Positions 50,955-62,835 of a stretch of 64,000 nucleotides of DNA are shown here, piece after piece. Under the pieces are notes generated by a model. The model searched no databases. It was not told where the DNA came from and was given only the letters and a program-made list of their open reading frames with translations. Source of the stretch: Nothopassalora personata (taxonomy: Eukaryota; Ascomycota; Dothideomycetes; Mycosphaerellales; Mycosphaerellaceae). Both the position numbers and the translations under genes were made by a program. Location of the stretch: contig CM066291.1 of NCBI GenBank assembly GCA_033816765.1, positions 1,240,001 through 1,304,000 on the forward strand, given 5' to 3'. Each line of letters starts with the position of its first letter. The stretch's first letter is position 1.

Positions 50955-51790
50955 TTATCTTCCGGATTCGGCATACAGCTGAACCACGCGAGCTGTGTCA
51001 CCCATACTGATCTCTCCCATACAACCCATCTCGAGCTGGGCGATTTTGCCACTCTTGCCCTTGCGCGTGATGACAACGAGCTTTTTGAGGTCCTTGCTAT
51101 TGGCTCTTGAGTTGTAGAGCATGATGGACTAGCATTATTAGCTTTAGCCGGATGCCAACACTAAGTTGGGAGAGGTACTTACTTTGTAGTCAAACGTCTT
51201 GGACCACTGCTACTGACCGATCACACCAGATCTCGGATTCGGGAGGTATGCAAAGGCAGAGAAGCCGTACTTGATAGCCAAGTTCGGGACTTGCAAGCTT
51301 CCTCGATGGTATCGCCGGACTTCGACTGCTCGATCTTCGCCTTGAACTGCTCGTAGTCGTGTAGATTCTCGCAATGAAAGTCGATCCACTGTGCGGCATC
51401 GGTTCGAGCATGCTCGTGATCTAGCCCGGTAGCATGGCCAAGCTCATGAGCGAGAACAATACCGTCCGCGGCAGTGTACTCTCCCGGCTTGGTGTTACTA
51501 CGACTGAACTTGAGGAGGTGACGACCTGCTTCGTTTTCATCATCGGCGTAGTAGCCTGGAGTATTCTGTGAGGCCTCAAGGGCTCCTATGGCATCTGAGA
51601 TGTAGAGTGCGTCGGCGCTGACATCAACGGAACCGCAAAGATGGATTTCCGGCTTCTGTAGTGGTCGACCGTATTCGTCAAGCTCGATGCCTTTGTCTGG
51701 TCGAATCTTGAGGCGCGATTGCTGCATGGCGACGTCCCACTTGGAGATGGCTCCTGCGAGGAGCGCCTGGAGGGAGTCGTAGTCGGACAT
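50955..51790 (-). pseudogene. Astacin-like zinc metallopeptidase, frameshifted and with a stop
   Basis: Exon 1 (51,183-51,790) starts MSDYDSLQALLAGAISKWD and carries the astacin zinc site HELGHATGLDHEH, followed by ARTDAAQWIDFHCENL. After EEACKS near 51,280-51,300 the reading shifts frame and continues NLAIKYGFSAFAYLP, with a TAG at 51,210-51,212. A 54-base intron (51,129-51,182, GTAAGT...CTAG) leads to exon 2 (50,955-51,128), starting SIMLYNSRANSKDL, the usual position of the astacin Met-turn. Astacins cleave secreted proteins. No signal peptide is seen, so an upstream exon may be missing. The two lesions suggest a recent pseudogene. Confidence 0.75.
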
Positions 51791-52247
51791 AGAGACCCAG
51801 CAACAGCGTACCGGCTGCTCCTACTCTCCAGCGTGGCCAGATACAGGGACTACTGGCCAGGAGTTGATGGTGTATGGTTCAGGTACCGTTGGATTACCGA
51901 CACCATACAACCTTTTGCGGTTCGTGATGCGATCTGGCCGATGGACATGCAGAGGCAAACATGATCATGCTGGAGAAGAGGTGCGGGTGCGCGAATATCG
52001 CTCTGAAGCACACTTGCATCCACTGAATTAGCGTTTCTACTGTGAACGTGGAGGGTTATCCTCTCAGCTCGATGTCGCCGTGTTGATGTCGCAGTGATGA
52101 TGTGCCAAAGAAACCATGAGGAGTAGGACCGTCTTTTATGAGATGCTGCATCGGAGGGCACAGCATGTGCACATAGGCCTTTGTAGCAAGCGACGGTAAA
52201 CGAGTAATCACATGCAGTCGTCGGCCACACAAGCATAAGATTGACTT
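51791..52247. other. Intergenic, no gene seen
   Basis: Lies between the astacin-like pseudogene and the ankyrin gene, both minus strand. Nothing recognised. Confidence 0.5.
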
Positions 52248-53780
52248 TCAAATCACCTCTTTTGAGAGCAATAACTCCACCATGGCAAGGTGCCGATACT
52301 TCAATGCATCGACAATGAGATTGTATTGCATGCCGGGCGAGCAGTCGGGTTGCGCACCGTGATCCAACAGTAGTTGCGCGATCTCCTTGTCGCCTTTCTC
52401 TACCGCAAGAAACAAGGCAGTGTCCCCTGCATCGTCTTCCGCCGAGCTGTGTGCGCCACACCTAAGGAGAACCTCGACCATACGTCTATCTCGCTGCTTG
52501 ATGGCTACAAGCAGAAATTGGTATAGTATTTCGTCGGGTCTGCCAGACTGCCTCCAGTACCTGAGTAGCACCTCGGCAACCGACCGTTCGCCATTAGTGA
52601 TCGCATTGGCGATGTGGATTTCATGGAGAGCGGCACCCAAGCAGATAAAGCACTCCGCCATGTCTCTCATGCCAGCCTGGACGGCGTGCATCAAAGGCGA
52701 CTCTCCTTTCCGGTCGTGATCATCGACCGACGCACCAGTTCGGATGAGCAGTCGAACGATGCCAGGTGACCCATAGCGTGCGGCGTAGTGCATTGCACCG
52801 AATCCGTAGATATCTCGAAAGCCTATGTTGGCCCCAGCATAGATGAACGCACCCACCAGCTCCACGCTGCCAGTGCAGATGGCCCGCAGTAGAGCAGCCC
52901 CCAGGGGATTCGCCGCACCATTAAAAGCGTCGACACCACTGTGGCTTGCCGCGGTGTATGACACAGGCGTGATGCAAGTCGAGTACGAGGTCCGGGAAGA
53001 GTTCAGGAAGGATAATCTGAACAGCCCGGTGTGTTGCAAGGAGCAATGCGTGTTGTGTGCTGCCCTCAGAGACGAAGCCATTGTTGAGGTAGTGCTTTCG
53101 TATGAAGTAAGCTGGGCATGCTCCCAGCCACGGAGTCGGTAGCAAAAGTCAAAGCGGTCGCTGTCTTTTTCTGTTGCGGCCTTTTGTTGATTAAGTGCTG
53201 GTCCACGACCGGCTCTCTTTCTAGGTGGATGATGTCCGCCGCAGGGATGGGTATGGTTGAACATGTAGCCACATGTCTTGTTGAGTGCGACGGACTTCAG
53301 ATGGGCCCGCAGGTCTTGGAGCGAAACGAAATTGATCTGGCACTCATAGCAGCGATTGTGTGAGTAGCGTCGATCGAAGTGCCCAGCAAGATGGGCAAAT
53401 AAAGCTTCAGGAAGGGCCGCATCGAAGGACTTTCTGCAGATACCGCACGGGACAACGGCATCGTACTTCATCAATGTAGACATTCTGGAGTGTTCTTCCT
53501 GCCCTGAGCCGCCATGGCGTCGGTCGAGGTCAGTCTTGACGGTGACATCTTGCTTGATTCCGAGGCAATGAAGACTGTTTCGGCGGATGTCAAGTGCGGT
53601 CTGGCGCTTCCCTTGCGAGACACCTCTCGAGGTCCGACGATTCCTGATACGATCATAGAACTCTGTCAAAAACGCCATTGCTGTGCGTAGAACTAGAGAA
53701 ACTGGGTCTGAGGAATGAGATCCTCGCAAGCATCGGAGATATTGGCAAAACGTACGTTCGAGGTCCTGGATGCTTGCCAA
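52248..53780 (-). CDS. Ankyrin-repeat protein with N-terminal zinc-finger-like motifs
   Basis: A single frame of 510 residues starts MASIQDLERTFCQYLRCLRG; a later Met35 is possible. About residues 112-140 read CGICRKSFDAALPEALFAHL and then AGHFD, a C2H2-like finger, followed by CYECQINFVSLQDLRAHLKS. The C-terminal half is a set of ankyrin repeats: DIYGFGAMHYAARYGSPGIV, DRKGESPLMHAVQAGMRDMA, and DAGDTALFLAVEKGDKEIAQ, then a last degenerate repeat ending LLLSKEVI. Ankyrin repeats bind other proteins. A nuclear or NLR-associated role would be a guess. The frame is intact. Confidence 0.75.
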   Translation of the reverse strand: MASIQDLERTFCQYLRCLRGSHSSDPVSLVLRTAMAFLTEFYDRIRNRRTSRGVSQGKRQTALDIRRNSLHCLGIKQDVTVKTDLDRRHGGSGQEEHSRMSTLMKYDAVVPCGICRKSFDAALPEALFAHLAGHFDRRYSHNRCYECQINFVSLQDLRAHLKSVALNKTCGYMFNHTHPCGGHHPPRKRAGRGPALNQQKAATEKDSDRFDFCYRLRGWEHAQLTSYESTTSTMASSLRAAHNTHCSLQHTGLFRLSFLNSSRTSYSTCITPVSYTAASHSGVDAFNGAANPLGAALLRAICTGSVELVGAFIYAGANIGFRDIYGFGAMHYAARYGSPGIVRLLIRTGASVDDHDRKGESPLMHAVQAGMRDMAECFICLGAALHEIHIANAITNGERSVAEVLLRYWRQSGRPDEILYQFLLVAIKQRDRRMVEVLLRCGAHSSAEDDAGDTALFLAVEKGDKEIAQLLLDHGAQPDCSPGMQYNLIVDALKYRHLAMVELLLSKEVI

Positions 53781-54666
53781 CCCTCACCACACCACCATCT
53801 TTGGCACCCCTGAAGATCGATGGCTCCGGCGTCGGTGAGGTACTTACAATTTGCAGGTGGTCGGCTGAGCATCTTCGGTCATCGGTCGGCTATTAGCACA
53901 CCTACATTGTACTTTGGCTGATTGTCCCGCTGCCAAGGTCTCGACAAGCTCATCGACGCGAGCTGGTCGTCATGACACGACTGTTGAAGTACATGCCTCC
54001 AACACTGATTGACGAGCATCAGCAGTGGTTCGTGTCCATCTTCGGAAGCCAGGCGATATTTCAATCGTCACCACGAGGACAACAGCCTTGTCTGGACCCG
54101 ACACGAGAACGTGCAAGGGCGTGGCGCTGGCGCAGAACAATGCTTGGACATTCGCCTGTGGTGATTGTCGAGGGCCACCTTCTACTCGGGATCGAGCGGC
54201 GAAGTGCATTGTCTCGGCGAAAGTGGACGTCGGTAGAATTGCTTGGGCGTTGCTTGCATGCTTGGTTGACGAGGGTGTGTCGGTGATGATTATTGCATGA
54301 TGATGTGCATATCAGCTAATGCACAGAGCTCCAATGCTTGCCAGCATCATCCTGGCCGGTGTACTCGTTGCAGCGCGGCAGAGTCCATCATGAGATATGA
54401 GAGACGTCTGGAAGCTGGAGGGTCTGCTGCTATCTATGCAGTCAAGACATGATGTTACACGTAGCGACATGAAAGCAGTGCAGCAAAGAAAGGAAGCACC
54501 CGCGGATGATCCTTGCCGCCGAGCCGCCAGCAAAGCGAGGTTCGGATCTTGCCGACGGAATCTACCCGCTGCCATGACATGTCTGATCCTACAGTATGAA
54601 AACGATCTACAACCTGCGCGCTTTTTACCGACAAGCAGCGCCAATTCGACCTTAGCGACCTGCGCC
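53781..54666. other. Intergenic with one weak open frame
   Basis: On the plus strand 54,025-54,300 codes an 91-residue frame (MVRVHLRKPGDISIV... RTCKGVALAQNNAWTFACGD) with some protein character but no ATG context or intron signals I trust. Otherwise nothing recognised. Confidence 0.35.
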
Positions 54667-56238
54667 ATGAAGAAGACATTCTCCGCACGACGAGTACCGC
54701 GCAAGGTCGGACAGGATGACGAGGAGGAGGGCGCAGGCGCAATTTCGGCACAGCATTCAGGTATGCCCCCACCACCAAGTCGTGATACGACGTCTCTGAC
54801 ACGTTGTGTTAGCTTTCAGCATATGCTGACAGCATGAACCTGTGTAGACTCAGTGCTCAAACGACCAAGCGCAAAACCTCGCAAATCGTCCTCATTGCGG
54901 ACATCGCTAGGCCCATCCACAGTAGACGACGATGAGGAGTCCGAGGCCTCAGTCGTGACACCGAAGCGCTCGACTCTTTCACGCGTGGCCATACAAAGGA
55001 ATGCCTCCAAACGAACCTCATTACCCGCTTCGCAACTGCCTACCAGGCAGACCGAGGATGAAGACGCCCGCCCGGACTACAGCTTGGCGGCTTTGCAGGA
55101 ACTCAAAGCAAGCACTCCTTCGACGCCTCAAAACTTCAGCACGCCGGGTAATACCGATATAGAAGGTGTATCCTCTGGTACGGAGGCACTGGACATCTCA
55201 TCCAAGTTTGGGGATTCACTGGCTCGCTACGAACAGCAACAGTCGTCAGCCATACCTTCAGCTACCGAGATCGCAGAGAAAAAAGCGCGACGAGCACGAC
55301 TAGTGAAGGAACAGCAGGCAGAGGAGTACATTTCACTAGATCCTGAAGATCCTGATTTGGATGAAGATGATCTGGACGACAATGTCATGAAGGACGAGCA
55401 GGGCCGACTTGTCCTGAAGCCAAAGGATAAATATGGCCAAGCAGAGAGTCGGCTGGTGGCAGACGATGAAGATATCATGGAGAACTTCGACGACTTTACA
55501 GAGGATGGTAGGCTATCTCTAGGACGTAAAGCGGAAGCGGAGGCCGCGCGAAAAAGGAAGCAAGATATGGCAGCGCAGATTGCAGCAGCAGAAGGCCTAT
55601 CTGACTCCGAAGACGACAGTGATCGCGAGCGCAACGAAGCATACGAGGCAGCGCAGACAAGACATGGCACATATGCGCAAAACGCAGCACCAGCAGACCC
55701 AACAGACATGCGACCCAAGACGCCACCGATAATAACGCCTTTGCCAACACTCGACGGTGCAGTGGAGCGCTTACGCAAGCAGTTGGCGGACATGCAAAGC
55801 TCGCGCATGCAAAAGTTACTGGCAATGGAGCAGTTGCAGCGCGAGAAGATCAGGTTGGCTGAAGAAGAGGTGAGGATACAACGTGCCCTGAAGGAGACTT
55901 CAGAGAAGTTCGAGGCGCTCAGGAAGGAGAAAGGTATTGGTGGCGAGGGGAAGGGTGACATCCCAGCAATCGGAGCACCACCTCAGCTCCGCGGTATTAA
56001 TGGCGATGCAATGGATATCACACCGAACGGCAAGAACGGCGATGCGGCTGAGCAGGAAGACGACGGCGATGAAGATGAGGAGGAAGAGGAGGAAGCTGCT
56101 GGTCATGGCGGCCTAGGCTTCGGAGGCGCAAGGCAAGGGCTCGGCGCTGGGCTAGGCTTCCGGGGTGCAAGCTCTGGTCTCGGTTCTGGATTTGGACTGG
56201 AGTTCAAAGCCGCTGACGATGATGTAGATGCTTCGTGA
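54667..56238 (+). CDS. Ntr2-like (nineteen complex-related) splicing factor
   Basis: Exons 54,667-54,760 and 54,848-56,238 (intron 87 bases, GTATGC...TGTAG) give 494 residues starting MKKTFSARRVPRKVGQDDEE. The N-terminal basic motif, then SVLKRPSAKPRKSSSLRTSL, the PDYSLAALQELKASTP box, the AEEYISLDPEDPDLDED acidic region and a central coiled coil (about residues 330-385) follow the layout of the GCFC/Ntr2 family, which with Ntr1 and the helicase Prp43 disassembles spliced-out lariat complexes in the nucleus. The C-terminal tail is Gly/acidic repeats (GLGFGGARQGLGAGLGFRG). Length is usual for the fungal family. Confidence 0.8.
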
Positions 56239-58090
56239 AAGTAGCTGCTCCATAACCTAGTGCGCTATCAATGGCGGAAGGCTCTGAGTGCAGAAGCATG
56301 CCGTTGATACAATGCTCCTATGGTACATCAATGGCAAGAAGACTGAGCCAGCTAATCTGCGATTTGCTGTGTACGCTATGGTAAAGACGACAGGTCTTGA
56401 TATGTGCACACGTTCTCCACGCACTACGTGCTGCGGCTCGATATCGTGTGTTGCCGACAGTATGGTGTGAAGGTTGGGATCGTTTGCTTCATGTGCAATT
56501 GATCAATGGCATCTGGTGCACAAGACAACACTACGAACAGCTGCCATGACTACCTGATGTCTCCATCTCCATCTCCGTCTCGCACAGAACAGCACACAGA
56601 ACCCCACCGAGTACGACATGTTGAGGCTGCGATACTCATGTGGTAAGGAAAACGACCCGCGGTGGTTTTACCTTGTTATGCGCGCTACCTTGAATAAAAA
56701 CTCCTTTGCGCTGAGCAGTGCATCGACCACTGAAGTGGTACTGGTGGGTATCGCACCGCGCATAAAGTCGCACTGCTCCGTAGTCGTGCTCGTTGCTGGG
56801 TTTTTTTGACTTGCGCTTCAACGAGTGAGCCACGGAGGACTTGTCTCTGAGCTGGTTGATGGGGGGATTAGGTCGGTTTGGGTGTGTCTATGCCTTTCTT
56901 TTTGATGGCCGTGTGGGCCGAGATGTGAGAGTCCCTAGTGGCTGGTGTCCCTTTGAAGCCGCCTTCTTCGGCGTCGCATGCTCTTACTCGTCATTGTCGG
57001 GTTGCGCATGTTCGAGTCGAGAAGTGGGAGGTGCCTTGTGATGGTAGCGCGTGCTGGGTGGACCAAGATAGGTGGTCGGCGGCGGTGGCACGAGGGCTGG
57101 TTCCTGGCGCATAAATTGGTGGCCGTGGGAAGAACTTCGCCATAGGTCAATCCCAGAGTTATCCAAAATATGCCTACGTTCTACTTTTGCCATTCTCCTT
57201 GCGTTCTGTCGCATCTCCGGAGTGTGCCGCGTAGTTGTCGGCGGGCCTGTTCGGTCGAGGCTCTCCTTATCTATTTCATCAGCGCCGCATCGACAGTCAT
57301 CACTCACACGGCGAAATGTGAATTTGTTTACGGACGCTCATGGTGGTTCCTGCTACAGCACGTTTACGACATAGCCCTTGGCTCGTATGCACTTTCTCCG
57401 ATCACATTCTGCTAGAAGCAGCCACAGAATTTTGGCATCATATATCCCGATCACGCATATAATACCTTCCTTCCTTGTCCGACAGCGCACGCCTTCGCTC
57501 GTGGATCCGTTGTGTGCTCGCGAGAGAACAGATATATGATTGTGCCGAGGATATTTGCCAAAGCTCTTCACGGGCAGCTGCGATTTGTCCTCCCACCAGC
57601 ATCACTCATCATCTTGCAGATCGAAAATGCCGTCCAAGGGCTTCTGTGGCCTCAAATGTGGCTATGGAGCCGCTTCTGAGGAGCATCGGAGGGTGTTGAC
57701 GACGAAAAGGATGGTATGGAAAGCCGGTCAGAGAGGTGAGGTCGAGGGTTCGCGCCAGTGCGGCGGGGCGGGCAACGACACGATCTCCCTGGGAGGCAAG
57801 TGCTGCATCCATATCCCATCCCACAGCACCAGACAATTCCATGGTATAGCCGTATCAAGGCTCACCAGATTCGAAGACACCTCCCTCCGATATCCTGCAT
57901 CCGGCTCGTTCGCTCGCTGTTGCCAGACCGGGCGAAATCTGCATTTGGCAGCGTATCCGCAGTCTGCTCGGCACATGGTCAGCCTCCTCGCACTACTATT
58001 CCAGCACCACCCGACATCCCCACACAAGAACGACATGGTGACAACACGGTAAATGTCACTCAACGGAAATTCGCTTGCGTGAGGGATACG
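56239..58090. other. Long leader/intergenic region before the LSD1 gene
   Basis: No gene seen in 1.85 kb. An open frame reaches from 57,758 into the LSD1 gene without an ATG and reads as low-quality protein, so it is taken as 5' leader. Confidence 0.5.
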
Positions 58091-61000
58091 ATGGCTGGCT
58101 CGGTGGTGGCGATGCCACAGACGGGATATATCACAACCGATGCCGAGTCGTCAGCCATGGCTCTGGGCAAAGATGTAAATATCGCCCAACACCTCCTCGC
58201 CGACGAAGACGATTCGAGCCTGTCATCAGCCGGCACCGAAATATTTGATCGATCTTCGAATGGGTCATCGATAAAAGAAAAGTGGCAGCTTGATGCCAAT
58301 GGCAAATGGCAGCGATATGGCTCTTTGGACTCTGCCCCCAGCACGGGCATATCTTCAATGTCATCATCTGTCGCCGCCGAAGACATTTTAACAGATGCGA
58401 TCTCTTCTGCCACTCCTTCGCGGAAGCGCTTGGCGGACGGTCGTGTCAAGCCGATATCACCTCCACCTGCTCAGCTTCCAGAAGCGCCAACCGCCGTACC
58501 GGTAATCCCAGAGCCGCCAGTGGTCGATCCGCAAGTACCTGTGAAGAGAAAACGTGGTCGACCTCGAAAACATCCTCTTCCAGAGCAAAAGGTACCAGCA
58601 CCGGGCACCGCAGCTACAACTGTTCCCAAGCCAGCAGCACCAGCAGTCCCAACTGCTCCGCGTCCGCCGAAAGTCGCCAAACCCCAAGTGCAAGCAAAGC
58701 CTCGTTCATCAATACCATCACGCGTACCTGCGGACGCCTATGCAACCGAATGTATCGATGCAGCTTACGCCTCCAGGCTCGATCCGTACGCTCTGCACGC
58801 CGGTGAGCACAAACTTCTTGCGGATCTACTGATGTACAAGGAAATCACAGTCTACCTCAACATCCGAAACGCAATACTCAGATTGTGGACGCAGAATCCT
58901 CTCTGCACCATCACTGCCGAGGAAGCCGCCGGCTGTGCGAGGGAAAGTCGATTCTTCGGCCTTGCAAATGTCGCATACAGGTGGCTGACGAGGAATGGAT
59001 ACATAAATTTCGGTTGCGTGCAGGTGCAGAAGAATCCGAAAATACCAAAGAAATTCAGCAAAGACGCGCGGCAACGGACAGTGATTGTCATTGGTGCCGG
59101 CGTATCTGGTCTGACCACAGCACGACAATTGGAAAGTCTCTTCACGCAAGAAGCCTCAAGGTGGACAGATGACGGCGAGCGTCCTCCTCGAGTCATCGTG
59201 CTGGAAGGCAGAGATCGTGTTGGCGGACGAGTATACTCAAAGCCTCTCAGGAGTCAGGTGAAGAACAGCTTGCCTGATGGCTTACGAAACACGGCAGAAA
59301 TGGGCGCCATGATCATTACAGGATTTGAACATGGCAACCCGCTTGACATAGTCATACGTGGCCAGCTCGGGTTGCGATACCACCTTATGAGGGACGCGCT
59401 CACCATCTATGACTGTGACGGCGAGGAAGTGGATGAAGAGAGAGACACATTGAACACTGAGCTGTACACGGACATTTCAGATCGTGCTGGAGAGTTTCGA
59501 GCTGAGCCGCAGAAGCAAGAAACACTCAAGGGTGATGAAGAGCTCATCAATCGATGCCGCGACCCAGCTCCGGATGGCTACTCTGCCTTTCAGCTCGAGC
59601 CAATTCCAATGGCACAAATAAAAACCCACAAGCCAGCGGCTAGGCGCGGGCGGCGGCGTAACGCGCCTCCTGGCACCGAAAAGCTGACCGGACGAAGTCA
59701 GGTTGCTGATGATAGCAGTGCGATCCACAGTGCTGCTCGAGCAGCTAAGAGCATGGGTTGGGACATCAAAGACGGAGTTGCCCGCAATCAAAGCATATCC
59801 TTACAGCGCATTGCGAATAGCAGCCACTATCCGACTTTGGGAACGGTCATGGACGAGGCTATCGTGCAGTATCAGGACCTGCTCGATTTCACTCCACTGG
59901 ACATGCGACTCCTCAATTGGCATCATGCAAATCTCGAGTACGCGAACGCAGCGCCCGTTTCGCAGCTCAGCTTGAGCGGTCATGATCAAGACACCGGCAA
60001 CGAATTCGAAGGTGCGCACTCGGAAGTGGTCGGCGGCTACACGCAGGTGCCTCGTGGGTTGATGAACCTACCAACGAAGCTCGATGTACGGTTCAACAGT
60101 GTTGTCGAGAGCATACACTATGACGATGGTGACGATAGCCACGAGCGCCTTCCTACGAGGGTGGTGTGCACCAATGGCGAAGTCATTGAAGCAGACCAAG
60201 TGGTCATGACGGCACCGCTCGGCGTCCTGAAGTCAAATACCATCGATTTTGACCCTCCACTACCTAGGTGGAAGCAAGGAGCAATCAATCGTATGGGCTT
60301 TGGACTTCTGAACAAGGTATGTCGTTTGCAGCATTGTGTGTCACTCAAGCTTACGATTATTAGGTCATTCTGCTCTACGATGAACCATTCTGGGATGACG
60401 ACCGCGACATGTTCGGCCTGTTGAACGAGCCCGAGCAAGATGGTAGCCTCGAACCCTCCGACTACGAGCGTCGACGAGGACGTTTTTATCTCATCTGGAA
60501 CGCTTCCAAGATCAGCGGCCGGCCGATGCTCATCGCGCTCATGGCGGGAAACGCTGCGCATGATGCTGAGTGGACGGCAACCAGTGTCCTGATGGATGAA
60601 GTCACCGCACGATTGCGCACTGTCTTCACCAAAAAACCGGTGCCAGCGCCGCTCGAGTGCATCGTCACGAGGTGGAGAAGGGATCCTTTCGCAAGAGGTA
60701 CATACTCATACGTGGGACCCGAAACTCGTCCTGGTGACTATGATATGATGGCAAAGCCGGTCGGCAATCTACACTTTGCCGGCGAGGCAACATGTGGGAC
60801 ACACCCTGCCACGGTACACGGAGCGCTCCTCTCCGGACTTCGCGTGGCCGCAGATGTCATCGACCACATGGCCGGTGTGATCAAGTTACCGAGCCCACTC
60901 GTTGGCCCAGGACCGATCAAGCAAGAACCGAGAACAGAGTATGCCACGCAGGCACAGCCAAGCGCACTGCAGCAATCCACTCTCCAGCAGTCGACTCCCT

Positions 61001-61680
61001 CTGTCAGCATCAGCCAGACTACTACCGTGCAGGTGAATCTCCCAGAAGGTGCACCGGCGATCAAGCAGGAGGAAGACGCAACACAACTTGCGAGCATGTC
61101 GTTGATTCAACAGACCGCGACACCAACAGCACGGAGTCCTGGCTGGGTGATGAAGCCAGCCGGACCACCGGCCAAGAGCGTTTGTGCTTCTGACCCCTCA
61201 TATTGGGTGGCGCCATCCTTTGACGGCTCTGACCTCGACTACGAAGCGGCCATCTTCGCAACGCTCCTAGGCCAAATCGGCGAGCGTCCAACCAAGCCTG
61301 GCCGTCCCAACGTCAATCCGTTTATTCAGTACACCAAGGACAAGTGGGATGAATGTGCAGCATTTTGCGCAAAGCAGTACGCCAACGCAGGAAACCAGCG
61401 AAACATCGTACGAACAACTCTAGGAAAGTGGTGGAAAGCTGCAGACGAAGCAACGAAGCGGCCATACCTTGTACAGAGCCAGACCGCGCAAGAGCTTGCA
61501 GATTCTTTGAGAAAGGATTGGGAGGCCAAGGTCACTCAGTGGGACCAAGATGCTAAGAGGATTAAAGAGGCGTACATGCGCGAGCACCCGCCGCCGAAGA
61601 ACTTTGGCAAGGGCGACAGCCATGGCGTGTCCAAAAGAAAGACGAACGTGTCCAACTGTGTTGTTCTGGACCATATTTAG
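58091..61680 (+). CDS. LSD1-type histone lysine demethylase with AT-hook, SWIRM, amine oxidase and HMG box
   Basis: Exons 58,091-60,316 and 60,364-61,680 (47-base intron GTATGT...TTAG) give 1180 residues from ATG 58,091 (MAGSVVAMPQTGYIT). Domains: AT-hook KRKRGRPRKHPLP (about 152-165); SWIRM (about 220-310, DAAYASRLDPYALHAGEHKL); FAD-binding amine oxidase starting VIVIGAGVSGLTTARQLES (about 335), with LEGRDRVGGRVYS and the C-terminal LHFAGEATCGTHPATVHGAL; and an HMG-box-like segment near 1070-1130 (KPGRPNVNPFIQYTKDKWDE). The family removes methyl groups from histone H3 lysines. GFGLLNK ends with the conserved flavin-contact Lys, and the intron follows it directly. An HMG tail is also found in other fungal LSD1 proteins. 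Confidence 0.95.
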
Positions 61681-61902
61681 GGAGCTCAGTCCTACCAGGG
61701 CAGTGACTGGCGTTACACTACATTGATTGGGAGGACGTTGTGCTGCTAGCGTTCTCTGCGTTACTGGCAGCTGTGCATGAAACATTCCACATAGTATACT
61801 GCAGAAATGGAACACCATTGGAAGTGTCATACTCGCTATAACCCATACTGGTCACTATCCGCTCGCTAACTCCGTTTCAAGGTAATACTCCCCAGCCCCC
61901 AT

Positions 61903-62835
61903 CTAGTATCCTTCCAATTGCTCCTCCGTCCACTCCCACAAGTCCGCCGCCAACTTCTCATCATTTCCCTGCCTCGTCGCCGGCTTCGTCAGTACTCCTA
62001 TCGGCTCATAATACCCTCCATTCCTCAACTTCCCCTTCTCACACGTCGCAGCCCAACACTGCGCATAATGCCCCTGCTCCACCGGCGTTCTCTTCCCGAG
62101 GCTCATCAGCAGCACCGGCAACGTCGTCGTTATCGGCAACCCAGCGAAGAGACCTGTCATGATGTAGCCTGGATGCACAGAGACGGACGTGATCTCGGGG
62201 TAGTGCTTTGCCAGTTGCTGGGAATAGAGGAGTTGTGCGAGCTTGCTTTGGCCATAACGCGACCAGCGATGGCCCGGGATCAGAGCGTTGCCGAGATTGG
62301 ACTGGGGGGATTTGAGGGTGGCGAAGTCGATGCCGGTGGACGGGGCCTGTTTGTAGGCGATTGAGGTCATGTTGATGATTCTCACGTCGCCGGTCTGCGC
62401 GGCTGTGGCGAGGAGGGTGGGGAGGAGGAGTTTTACTAGCAGCGCGTGTCCGAGGTGGTTCGTTGCGAATTGGATCTCGTAGCCTTCGGGGGAGGTTGCG
62501 GCGGCGGTGGCCATGATTCCGGCGTTGAGCATGAGGATGTCGAGGCGGGAGGTGAGGGAGGTGAAGGTTGTGGCTGCTTGTTTGACTGAGGCGAGGGAGG
62601 AGATGTCGCAGCGGATGAAGGTGACTTTGACGTTTGGGACGTCTTCACGGATGTGGTTGATTAAGGTGTTGGCATTCTTTTCGTTGCGGCCGCCGCAGTA
62701 GATGTGCTCGGGGTTGTGTTTTGCGAGTTCTGTTATTGAGCCTGCACCAAGTCCCGCGGTGCCTCCTGTGATGAAGATGACCTTGCCGGAGAGGCTTGGG
62801 ATGTCCTTTGTAGGGTTGAAAGATGATGGGGGCAT
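61903..62835 (-). CDS. Short-chain dehydrogenase/reductase
   Basis: A single exon of 310 residues starts MPPSSFNPTKDIPSLSGK. Features of a classical/extended SDR: the nucleotide-binding TGGTAGLG (about 23-30), NAGIMA (about 106-111), the catalytic Tyr in RYGQSKLAQ (Y-x-x-x-K, about 200) with an upstream Ser in NMTSIAY, and the C-terminal VSVHPGYIMTGLF. It is of the retinol-dehydrogenase/WW-oxidoreductase-like type, using NAD(P)(H) on a small alcohol or ketone; the substrate cannot be told. Complete and undisturbed. Confidence 0.9.
   Translation of the reverse strand: MPPSSFNPTKDIPSLSGKVIFITGGTAGLGAGSITELAKHNPEHIYCGGRNEKNANTLINHIREDVPNVKVTFIRCDISSLASVKQAATTFTSLTSRLDILMLNAGIMATAAATSPEGYEIQFATNHLGHALLVKLLLPTLLATAAQTGDVRIINMTSIAYKQAPSTGIDFATLKSPQSNLGNALIPGHRWSRYGQSKLAQLLYSQQLAKHYPEITSVSVHPGYIMTGLFAGLPITTTLPVLLMSLGKRTPVEQGHYAQCWAATCEKGKLRNGGYYEPIGVLTKPATRQGNDEKLAADLWEWTEEQLEGY

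Noticed and set aside
55227..55961. 244-codon minus-strand frame inside the Ntr2-like gene
   Set aside because: Ser-rich antisense shadow of the acidic coding region.
57540..58052. 170-codon plus-strand frame upstream of the LSD1 gene
   Set aside because: Composition is His/Cys/Ser/Arg-rich without pattern and it competes with two other frames in the leader region.
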